Shown: positions 44,080 to 55,000 of the stretch, piece by piece
How the letters are laid out: every line of letters begins with the position of its first letter
Numbering within the stretch: the first letter of the stretch is position 1
Program-made: the position numbers and the translations under genes
The notes under the pieces: generated by a model
Database searches by the model: none
Seen by the model: only the letters and a program-made list of their open reading frames with translations
Told to the model about the DNA's origin: nothing
NCBI GenBank assembly: GCA_013180625.2
Contig: SNVD02001184.1
Location: 1-64,000 of the forward strand
DNA length: 64,000 nt
DNA from: Boswellia sacra
Lineage: Eukaryota; Streptophyta; Magnoliopsida; Sapindales; Burseraceae
Reading direction: 5' to 3'

Positions 44080-45415
44080 TGGTCCTCTTCAACTGTCTTC
44101 AACTGTGGCAGTCCTTATTTTTGTGGTGATCCTCGTCTATACTGTTGTCCTGCTTCTGGCATATTGTACATTGTGCTACTTAAAAGCTTTATCCATGTGT
44201 TTAGCACATCGTGCTGCTTCAAGCGATCGTTAGCCTCATCGAGATACGACTGCCTTTGCATGTTGTATTGCTTCAAAGAAGTCTCATTAAGATTGAGCTA
44301 TCTGATCTGGGTAATCTCCATATCATGTTGGCTTGGGAGCCTCATCTATGTGACTTGCACATCGTGCTGAACTGAAGAGCTTGAATTAGACGGTTTGCAT
44401 ATCGTGCTTCTTTTATGAGGTCTTATCAAGACTGAACTTCCTGATCCAAGCGACTTGTACATCGTGCTGCCTCCATTGGGTCTCATCAAGACAGAACTGC
44501 TTGATCTAGATGACTTGCATATCATGCTGCTTCGATTAGGTCTTATTGCGATTGACTTGCACATCGTGCTACTTCTATTAGGTCTCATTGAGACTAACTT
44601 GCATATCGTGCTGCTTTTGTTAGGTCTCTCGAGACTGACTCGAATATCGTGCTATTTTTGTTAGGTCTCTCGAGACTGACTCGCATATCATGCTGTTTCT
44701 GTTGGGTCTCATCGCGAATGACTCGCACATCATGCTGTTTCTGTTGGGTCTCATTGAGGTTGACTCGCACATCATGCTGCTTCTGTTGGGTCTCACCGAG
44801 ATTGACTCGCATATTATGCTACTTCTGTTGGTTCTCACCGAGACCAATTTGCATAACGTGCTGCTTCTATTAGGACCTTCTATTGGGTCTCATCAAGGCA
44901 CACATTATGTTGCTTTTGTTAGTTCTCATTAAGATGCATATTATGCTTCTTTTGTTAGTTCTCATTGAGACGCACATTATGCTTCTTTTGTTAGGCCTCA
45001 TCAAGACTAACTCGCAAATCATGTTGTTTTGTTGGTTCTCATTGCGATTGACTCGCATATCATGCTGCTTTTGGTGGGTCTCATCAACACTGACTCGCAC
45101 ATCATGTTGCTTCAATTTCGGTCTCATCAAGAATACTTACACATTATGCTGCTTCTGTTGGGTCTCATTGAGATTGACTCGTACATTATATTGCTTCTAA
45201 TGGGCCTCTTTGAGACTGACTCACACATCGTACTACTTCTGTTGGGTCTCATTGAGATTGACTCGCATATCGTGCTATTCTGTTAGGTCTTATTGAGATT
45301 GACTCGCACATCATGCTACTTCTATTGGGTCTCATCAAGACTGACTCACACATCACGCTGCTTTTTTTGGTCTCATCGAAACTGACTTGTATATCATGAT
45401 GCTTCTATTCCTTTA
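44080..45415. repeat. Tandem array D: 42-bp units grading from 60-bp units
   Basis: About 25 to 30 units repeat GGTCTCATCGAGACTGACTC and CACATCATGCTGCTTCTGTT. At the left end units are about 60 bp and degenerate; two clear 60-bp units lie at 44403-44522; the middle is mostly 42 bp; three 36-bp units lie near 44896-45000. The differences are 18 and 6 bp. A few units of 40, 41 or 43 bp break any long frame. Overlapping 14-residue repeat frames occur on both strands. Confidence 0.93.
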
Positions 45416-46199
45416 GGTGTTGAGTCCATTTCTTTTATGCTTACCCCCAATATTTCATATTGCATTATGAATATACAAACTCGGTCACTTCTGGACTGTA
45501 TAACATTATGGATTTATTACTTCCTACGAGAAAAAAGATTTATGCTTCATGTATGCATGCTCTATGCTTATGTTAAATGTGTATGTCTCTTGGACTAGGC
45601 GATCATTGAGGGTGTGGACCGACTCTGGGCTAGCTTATTATTCTCATGATAGGATATTGAGGATAATTTAGTGATGAGTAGGGAGAGTCTTTTGGTGCTA
45701 TAGGCTTTTGCAATGAATCTTCAAATGCTCAAAACAATCCTCTAACGACTAGTCAATCTGCCTACTTCAAGCAGCACGCTTATACACCCCATATTATTTA
45801 TTTTTCTTCGATCGAGATGATTGAGACAATTCTATCACTCATGATTTTCAAGATGGTTAGGGCAATTCTTGCCCCTTACTTCTTTTCTTTTCTCAAGGTT
45901 ATTGGGTTCTTTGACTGTTGTTTCTTTTCACTTGTAAAGATGAATAAGCAAATTCTTTACGCCTTGTATGATGAATTTAGTACTACCATGGGAAATTCCT
46001 TCATTCTTACTTTTAAGGGCATTATTCCTCATTCTATGTGAATATCCATGCTGGATGAAACGGCTAACTTATTTCATATATCTTGTCTTCTTCAATGTTG
46101 GTGGCAAGTTTGCCTTCTTTGATACCCTTGATAGGAACTATTGGCAGATTTTCTTTTCTTTTTTTTTTTGACATGTTTTCAACACACCCAATATCCTCC

Positions 46200-47350
46200 A
46201 ACAATAAGTTGAAATGTTGAATGTGAGTTGTGCATCAATTTGATTCACATTTGAATTCTTCAAAGATTTCTCAAATTCGATAGCTCAAAGGTAATGCATT
46301 GACATTGTGATTGTTCACAATTTTGACTCTAATGCCAGAACGGCTTCATTCAAGATTCTTCGTGTGTGTGTATAGCCGATCATGCTTCACTTGTTGAAAC
46401 TCGGATAGCTTTATGCAAATAGGAGCTTGTGGTCAATCTTTTAATGAAAAAGGACCACCATAAGCCCACTTTTCACACCACTATCCACTAATATAGTCTG
46501 ATCACAACATTAAGGATCATTAGGGCTTTATGAAGCTTGTAATGATAGGCTAGGGCCAAGGTATGATAAAGAAAACTATAAGGTTATCTCACGCATAGTC
46601 ATATAACAATTCCAGGTTTTAATTGAGAGCACCAACTTATCTTAATCACCATGTTCGCTTCGATTCCAATTTTGAATGGTTACACTCCTAAATTTTTGAG
46701 TCTTCGTCCACCACATTTGCTTTGCCTTTGATTTTGAGTGGCTACATCCTTAAACTTTATAAGCAATGGGATTAACACTTTTCTTTTTCTTTTCCCTTTT
46801 TTTCTTTTTCTTTTCTTTCTTTTTTTCTTCTCTTTTTCTTTTTCTTTTTTTCTTCATCTTCTTCAAGCTCAAAATTGCACAAAACTTCTCAAATTCCTTT
46901 CGTTCTCCATAAGCATGGTTCTTAATGCTTTTTTCTAAAATGTTCATATGCGATGAGTGAAGGATACAATGTAGGAAATTTTTTCAATGTTAGTATAAAT
47001 TTGGTGGTTTCACCAAAAAAAAAAAGACTTGATTAGGCTCAATGGGGTACACTAGGGACAACAAAGTAAGCATAGGTGGGCTTGAAAGACTCAATAAATC
47101 CAAAGAATGCATAAATCACTTCCCTCATGTTATGAAGCCTAGGATTTCACCTCGAGTGGTGATTAAATAGGTTCTAGAGTCTTATGAGATCTCAACACCA
47201 AGCTTTATTCAAATCAAGTTTCTTTAAGCAATAAAAGTTCCATATTCATGGCTATCGTGCTCAAATGAAGAGGCAAGCATGTAAATAACACAATCTCATG
47301 TATTACCAAAAATCTATTTCCAATGAGTGCACAACTTTATCAATTATCAT
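46200..47350 (-). other. Non-coding block shared with Athila copy B
   Basis: Two parts align with 10440-11340 in the same orientation: around 46480-46620 (AAGGATCATTAGGGCTTTAT, GGTATGATAAAG) and around 47030-47220 (GGGTACACTAGGGA, CTAGGATTTCACCTCGAGTG). A pyrimidine-rich run lies at 46777-46858. I see no gene. From 45416 to 46200 there is also nothing recognisable. Confidence 0.72.
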
Positions 47351-47639
47351 CAAAAGAACACACAACTCACATTTCTTCAAAACAAACACCAAAACAAAGC
47401 ATTTCAAAGAAAGTTGAATTCAAGGCATTACTATTCTTTCTTTGTGTCAGGAATTCTTCCTTTATCGATCAAGTCTCATATCTCGTGTCAAAGGCGGTGA
47501 CATTTGTCGTGATATGGATGGTTTATTGGTGGAAATCACAATATTCACGACGCTTGTGGTTAGTTGGTCGTGGGTTTTGTAGAGGTTTTGGTGTTAATAG
47601 GAACAACAAAAATTGGGCATGGAGCTCCTCAAATACTTC

Positions 47640-48650
47640 AGGTAACGTCCCAATTGACTGAACTGATATTCTTCTACATCCTCATCATTTGACCTGCTGA
47701 TTTGGTCATACTGCCCTTGATTTCTTCTAGGGTAGCTATTATTGCTTCTTTTCTACCTAGCCTCCAAATCTTCTATTTAGATGTTCGAATCATACAAATC
47801 TTTAAATGTTTTGATTGGAAAGCTTGTAAGCTTATCCCAATGAAAGCATGGACCCCATTGATCACCATACAGACTTGGTCCTTTTCCGCGAGCCTTGTGG
47901 TTTGGCAACTTTAACCCTCCAACGGACTAAGTACTTCAAAAAAGTCTCATTGGGCTTTTAGTGAGTCGTATCCAAATCCCTCAAGGTTGCCCCCAGTCAG
48001 GTATTGTGGCAATATTGTTCCATGAACTGCTCAGATAATTCCTTCAAATCTTCTTGAACTCTTTGGGAAAGGTCATGATATCATACTACTGCATCATCTT
48101 CTGAGGATAAAATGAAGTACGTCAATATATACTCCTTTGGCAAAGGGGTGGTGGCCATGATAGCAGCATACTGTCTCAAGTGAGTCTTTAGGTTGCTTTC
48201 TCCATTGGTTGCTTTCTCCATTGGGCAAGTCTAGCATTCGAAACTTCGATGGTAAATCATTGTCCCCAAGGAGCAAGATGTCATTTAGGTCTTCGACCTA
48301 TTTCAGCCCCTTCTTCTTCAAGAGAGACTGGAACTTCTCCATATCCTTGGCCAATTGCCTGATTGATTCCGGCTCATCTTGGTTGGCTAGACCTTTCCCC
48401 TTATCTCTACCTTGGCTAATTTCACCCTTGTCACCACTATTACCTTTGAGCGAAGGCTAGTTCATGCGGTTAGGCTCATTTTGTAGAGCTTTGATGAGTT
48501 GGCCATTTGTTGTTGGAGTGCGATCACATCAACTCTGAATTAGAATATCTCTTGATTGTTGTTGTTGGGTATGGCTATTTCAGCGACTAGTTTCTATTGT
48601 CTTGTTAAACGTCTATCTCGTCTAACCCAAACTATGATGGCTGTAAAATA
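47640..48650 (-). pseudogene. gag of the Tat-like element (decayed)
   Basis: Minus-strand fragments encode PSKFRMLDLPNGES, then, in another frame, HLRQYAAIMATTPLPKEYIL and QRVQEDLKELSEQFMEQY, matching the capsid core of Tat gag proteins. A short duplication of TTGCTTTCTCCATTGG at about 48190-48225 and several shifts disrupt it. It lies between the leader next to the 5' LTR and the non-coding block, where pol would be expected to follow. Confidence 0.75.
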
Positions 48651-49380
48651 AAGGTGTCAATGCCATGCAAGCATGCATGTAAGCATGATATGATGCCTGC
48701 CCATACAATGGCATAAATATACTTTCAGCCTTTCAACCTTATTTCTCACACACACGTGAGGTTGAGTCTCTTTTCCTGGGATTTTTGGCCTCATTCTCAA
48801 GTCATCACCATGGGAGGTAGGAATGCTAGATTCTTTCTTCTAATTCTATCATTCAAGTTGATGTTAGATTCAACTAGATTATCATAACATGGCTTCTAAA
48901 CATCATGATAGCCTTAACTCATACCACATGCCCCTATTTTGTTCTCATAGGTGATTTGACATATGGCATCCATTCATGGTTCCATGAGGTTTGAGTCAAC
49001 GTTATTTTAATCATGTGGAATTTATATCCATGCACATGCATTTCAACGTGGATTTTGGATATTCATCCTATTAAAAATTTCCAGATTCATTTACATGGGC
49101 TAAAAGTCTCAAGGGTCTAATGGTCTGGGCTCCTTCGAGCGAGGGATGCCCCTTTGGGCCGGTCTATTTTTATATCAAATCATGGTATGTGCTCAAAGGT
49201 GGTGACACCCAATTGAGTCATCTAAGGGTCGAATAAAATCAAAGACTTCTCATGCCAATGCCACACAGCTAGTTTAGGTTGTTCGTGCTCATTGTATGCA
49301 ATGTGTAGTGATGCAAGGACTCAAAATAATAAAGTAAGGTATTAGAATTTGGTATCCCAATCAGAATCAACTTCTCTTAT

Positions 49381-49394
49381 CCCCAGTGGAGTCA
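49381..49394 (-). other. Primer-binding site of the Tat-like element (tRNA-Arg type)
   Basis: The minus strand reads TGACTCCACTGGGG a few bases inside the 5' LTR, close to the TGGCGACTCCACTGGGG site usual in Tat and Ogre elements. From 48650 to 49380 the leader holds no gene. Confidence 0.82.
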
Positions 49395-49398
49395 CTAC

Positions 49399-51260
49399 TA
49401 TGAACAGGACTTTCATCTCCCTAGAGCGTTTGCGACCACAACATTGTGTCAAAGCCTCTTTCGAGACTTAAGAGAACACAAATGAGCCATAGGCACGTTT
49501 GGAGAAATGGAGTCACCACCTAATTATTCAATTGGGAATTAATAGGGGCAATCTGATCCCTCTTTTCAGGACCTAAACTACCCTCATCCCTTTAGAGATA
49601 GATTCGAGAAGTTAGGTATGAGCCATTCGCCTCGCCCGGATCAGAATTCGACCTCCACTAGGATATACCAAATAAAAATAGCTTACATTATTTATACAGT
49701 CTGCTTAAGTGGTTCATTTTATGCACACGTTTCCAATTTTATATTCTTTAAGACATGTGAGGTATATTCAACCAATAACAATTGTATATTTTCATACAAA
49801 GAAAGAGGGAAGAGAATGGAGTTACAATTCATTTCAAACATGGGGGAATAGGAATAGCATTACGTCGATTATTCTTCAACAAATAAATAAAGTAATTCTA
49901 CTTCTAAAATCTTCAAAATATCACCCTCATGCTATTCATAACATTCATTCCGTATTCATGCATATCATAAATTCAATATAAACATTCGATTCGAGACTCA
50001 ATAGATAATAAATTCCTGATCACCATGTGTGAGTCTATTCAATATCTATCAAGTCTCTTTCATGGCATCATTCAAATCATATTATATTCATAGAATATTT
50101 GTACACTTACAAAGCCATAATCTAAAATCATGACACTTTGACCTAGATTTGATAATTTTATCATGGCATTCTAGCATATTGCTATTCTAGCATAATTCAT
50201 AACAATTTATAGTATTCATGGCATTTCTAGTCTAATCACATCAATCAAGATCAAACATGGCTATCCTAGCCTAATTCAAACTTTCAAGGGTAAACATGGT
50301 AATTCTTACCTATTAATATGCTATTTCCTAGGATGCTTCCAAAATCAATTATATGTCTTTCTAGCATGATTCTAAGTATTCGCAATAAAAATAAACTCCT
50401 AAACATGTTTCTACTAAAGGAGGGAAAGATGAATTACCTTGATACACATTTCCACCTTGCAAAACAAATAAGGATTAAATAATTCGTAAAATCATAAACA
50501 TGCTTCTAAGCTTAAAAATAAATCCTAAACATGCTTATTCTAAAGCAAGAAAAAAAAAAGATATAAAGAAAGAGAAGAGAGAACTGCTCTCAAGACGTAC
50601 GCTTTCCGGCTTTAAAGCAATAGAACGCCTCAAAAAACTTTAAACTTAAAAAGACTCCTTAAATTCTCAAGTGTGTCTTCAAGTGGAAGAAGAGAGGAAT
50701 TTGTTGTGTGTTAAAAAGTGAGGATGGGGGTGGGGGGTGGGGTTGGGGTTGTATAGTTAATAGCTGGAAAAAAAAAAAGATTTTTTATGAAATTTACCCA
50801 AAAAAAAGGAGGTATAGTCGGCCGATTGCGGAAGGACCTCCGACGGACAGTGGGACAGCTGGCTGACTGTGGATGGACTGTCGACCGGTGGTAGGATAGC
50901 CACTTACAACCATCGGCCGGTTGTAGCCCACTTAACCCTTCGGTTTTGCATTTTTTCAATGTGGTCTTTTCTGACCTTCAGCCGTTCAATCATGCATAAC
51001 TCTTGGAGTTCTATTCCGATTCATGATCCGTAAAATTCTGTGAAAGCTAGACGTCCGTAGCTTCAGAACGGTATATGGTCATCATCAGATTTCTCTTAGA
51101 TTAATTTTTGTGATTTTTAAAGTCATACCTCAGTTTTCAAAGCTTTTGGTTGGTTTCTTCTTATCTTTCTTCCTTTTTCTTCCAAGGGTATTTCGATTAT
51201 TTCCACTGCTCGACATTCATCTTTGATTCATCATCGAAGCTCAAAAATCAAGTGTCTACA
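49399..51260 (-). repeat. 5' LTR of the Tat-like element
   Basis: It pairs with the 3' LTR along its length, with many substitutions and indels, so the insertion is old relative to the Copia element. Confidence 0.88.
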
Positions 51261-51265
51261 CTACC

Positions 51266-52083
51266 ATAAATCATTTTTATTTGGATTAATTATTAGTTAA
51301 TGTCATATATTAGGAAGCATTTTTTAAACTCTGGGTTGTGATCACCACTTGATAATAAATTATATTGGCTGTGCCCATATTTGGAGTAATGCGTTTAGGA
51401 TCAAGTGTCATTTAGGTGATTTGTTATAGACCCGCGATGGGAAGGTAATTTTGGTAAATTAACATCACATAGAAAGCCTCTGCCCCTACTGAAGTGGCCT
51501 TATTTTCACTCACCTTTTTTGAAACTTTGGGCGGGGGCAGTTTTTCCTTTTAGCTTTGTTTCTCCTTTTGCAGTTGCCCGTGACCCCACTTGCAAGCTTC
51601 TTCATCCACTTCCAGCAACCAAAGGCAAGCATAATGACATCATCATCAGAACCAGGTGTTCTATTTATTAAGCTTGAATGCAAATGATCACGTTTATGCG
51701 CGAGATCCATTAGGATAGAGCTTGAAAATTTGTGTCATAAAGTTCTTGAGCCTCGCATCACTGGAACTTTGTAATTCACAAAGTAAGATTTTGAACTAAT
51801 AAAAGTCACAAGTTTTACAACGAAGCCTTCACTGTTTTGCTTCCCAGGAGTATTATCAAAACCAAACATAAAAACAAATGCCACATCATATATTAGGGTA
51901 TTGATTCAGTTTCTAGTACCCTTTAATTAGCAGGAAATTAATATTTATTGTTAAACTTGTATTTCTATATACATTCAGATAAGAATTGCAGCTCTACACT
52001 ACAATTACTGTAACATTATGTCAAAGAATCAATATTATAGACAAGTACGTTTTAACTTCAGAGTATGACAAAAAAGAGAAACT
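51266..52083 (-). other. Spacer and probable 3' UTR of the callose synthase gene
   Basis: I see no separate gene. On the minus strand AATAAA at 51944-51949 lies about 135 bp after the callose synthase stop codon and is a good candidate polyadenylation signal. Confidence 0.55.
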
Positions 52084-55000
52084 TTATCTGCGCTTCTTCC
52101 CGGGAAGAATTGGTTGGATTTGCAAATGCCGGTTGAAGGCCTCGTTGAAAAGGAAACGAGTCTGGAAGGCTGATATAATTGGGAGCCATGCCAAAATAGC
52201 TATAGGTGCAAAAAGAACAACCCCCATTCCATAGTCATATGCTTTAGCAAGGACCTGCATAAACTCCCATAATCCGACCTTCTCCATCTTCAGCCTCACA
52301 ACCTGGGCGACCTGACGAAGCAACCAAAATGAATGTCAGTCAGGCATGCATTTTCTTAGAGAAGAAAAAGATAAAGGTGCTTTCAAGTCTTAATTACCAA
52401 TATTAGACCCCATCCAGTTGGCAAAAATGCTAGACAACACACTATCAAATCCTTGAACGATAGTTGACAGACAACAGAGAGTGAAATTATAACCGCTAGC
52501 ATGCCCAGAAAGAGGAATGCTTTAAGAAACCGGAAGAAAAGGTGGTAATGAGCACTGAACTGTTGTCTTCCAAGGTTCACTGCCTGCATATCATGATGCT
52601 GTTGAAGTTTTTATTCTAGCAATGCAAGTGAACTTATAGATCCATGTTAACTAAAGGGGTGAATGTACCTTAACTGTTAGGAAAACTGCAAGAATCACGA
52701 TCCATGAAAGCACGTAAACCAAAAAATTTTTGCTTTGTTGGGAGATGTCAAGGTGATAGACCAAACCATACTGATACATAAAAAATCGAAGTGAGAGAAG
52801 AATCTCAAACAACTTAGCACCCAACCCTGAACGACGAAGATGGGCTTGCTCATCATTCCACCAAGACTGCCAACTTTTGTCCTGTTGAATTCCGATGCCT
52901 CCTTGCTGGCTGATCCACTTATTCCAGTCTTTCCAGTCATCAACTATCTTATCCCAGCTGAATTGAGAAGGATTGAACAGAAATGGTGCAAACAACCAAG
53001 TAATTGACATGAACCAAATTGAGTAAGTGATTAGTACATATGCCATGCTGCTCTGATATGAACGCCTAAACAAATCATAGACAATCAATAGAAGCAATAG
53101 TTCAAATCCTTTAACAAAGTGGCTTCGTGAATATAGTCGGTAATTCTCGGTGAAGCTGGCATGAAACACCACAACCTTACGTCCAGTGGGCCTGTACTTA
53201 GCTCCTCCATGCAAAATTGTTCGACCATAATAATGAATTTTTGTTCCAAGACAGAAAGTGAAGAAAACAGAAGCAAGCTGCAATTGCATCAGGACAAAAT
53301 CTTTGAGGGCTGTAAGAAATCCTCTCTCAAGACCAATCTCCATCACCATTGGCAAGCCTGTTAGTAGGCCAAGCTGAATAAAGGATTGCGAAGCAAGAGC
53401 TGTTTCTAATGATTGTATGTTTCTCATTTTAGCCTCATATATGAGTGCCTTTTGCAACCCACTAAGAACCAGGTATAGCTGCCCGTAGAGAAATACATAT
53501 ATGCCAATTACTGAAATCTGCGGAATTTCATTATTATAAACTATTCAGCACATTACATCAGAAGAGTAAGAAAACAAAAAATACTTTTATATGCGAGATG
53601 AAAGAATTGGCAACATATATAGCATTATTCCTGGTTACAAGAAAAGGGAAGGTATAACAGCTTCTGATCTAATTTGAAATGATAGAACAAGTAGTAGATC
53701 AATTTATCTTCCCACTCCTAAAAGTGTCTACATGGGTCTAATTTTACCATATATATATATATATATATATATATTTTATTCGCAGATGATTTGTTATTTT
53801 AAGCATCCTCTTAGTGAAAATGGTGTTTCATCAGTCAAGTTCTATGCAATTTCTTTTGTAAAACTACAACCACCAGTAAACAGTCATGAACTTAAGTAAA
53901 AGAAGGATCATTTCAGGGTTCGAATTGGTTACCAGGCTGCTGAAATAAAATCCAATGGTTGTGAAGTAACAAGATAGCATCCGGAAGAAATCAAATCGAC
54001 GTGCAAGGCGGTATATGTCACGGCTAAGTGTTTGTTCACTGTTCCCATTAGCCACTTTGGCTTCAAACTTTGAGATTTGGTTTAAGCCTACATCACGACC
54101 CTTGCCTACTTGTAGGTATTCATGGTAGGTGATGCATCCCCTTCGTAAGGTAGAATTAAACCCTAAATCACAAGAAGTTCATGTAGAAGTGAAACAAATT
54201 TGACTACATAGGTGGTAGGATGTAAAATTCGGAGGTATTGCACCCTACCAGCAAAAACATCCTCGCTCAAATTAATTGTTTTTGATGCTTTGCTTATGCC
54301 ACCTCTTGTAATGTGAAATACCCTATCAAAAACATCAGGATGTCCATAGTGGAATCGCACTCTGCAGATAAGATAAATCAAAAAATAGACGTTACTGATT
54401 AGAACGTCAAGCACAGGCAAAATATGAGTGAATTTGCCAAGTATTATAGTTAAAGACCTCAACAAAATAAAAATTTAGCAAAAACACACAATTGCTATGT
54501 CCAGCTTACATGAGGTTATTCAGCCAACTATATTAGGAGCACTACACTTTTCTAAAGTATGGGGCAATAAACCATATATTCATATGCAGACACTAAGGCA
54601 TAATATCAGGCATAAGCTTACCTCAAAGGATTGGCAAGAAGCCGTTGACCAATGGTGACAAAGCTGGTCTCCTGATATGACATGAACCAAGCTAAAGAAG
54701 AAACACTGCAGTTTAAGAGACAATTTACGATTCTCATCCCATAAGATCTAAATTCAACAGTAAGTGCATATTTAACTACAATAAATACAAACTGATTAAT
54801 ATGGGTGGCAGTATTTTCATTATTGAGGGATGTGGGCATCATTTCCTTCTTTGTCCAACATTCCGTTCAATAGCATAAGAAAAAAGCAGCATTCATGGTT
54901 GGTAGATGTTACGATCAATGACTCTTACTCTGTCTACATGTATTGTGTAAATGTGTGCGTGTATATATATATATATATATATATATACATGGATGTTTTC

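Larger units (their letters stand above)
40217..51260 (-). mobile_element. Tat-lineage Ty3/gypsy element without pol, rich in tandem repeats
   Basis: LTRs of about 1.96 kb (40217-42171) and 1.86 kb (49399-51260) end in TGTA...CACA or TATA. The primer site, on the minus strand TGACTCCACTGGGG, is the tRNA-Arg-like site typical of Tat and Ogre elements. From the 5' LTR leftwards there are a decayed gag, a non-coding block shared with Athila, and four tandem arrays reaching the 3' LTR. No RT or integrase motif is seen. Flanks CTAAC (40212-40216) and CTACC (51261-51265) differ at one base, a plausible aged target duplication. Confidence 0.85.

Noticed and set aside
44346..45286. Several long repeat-containing open frames on both strands in array D that look like leucine-rich or Arg/Ser-rich proteins.
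   Set aside because: A 42-bp unit is a multiple of three, so frames stay open by repetition. Frames overlap on both strands, and units of 40, 41 and 43 bp break them.
46750..46947. A Lys/Glu-rich minus-strand protein at 46750-46947.
   Set aside because: It is a translation of a TTTTC-rich simple tract in the non-coding block of the Tat-like element.
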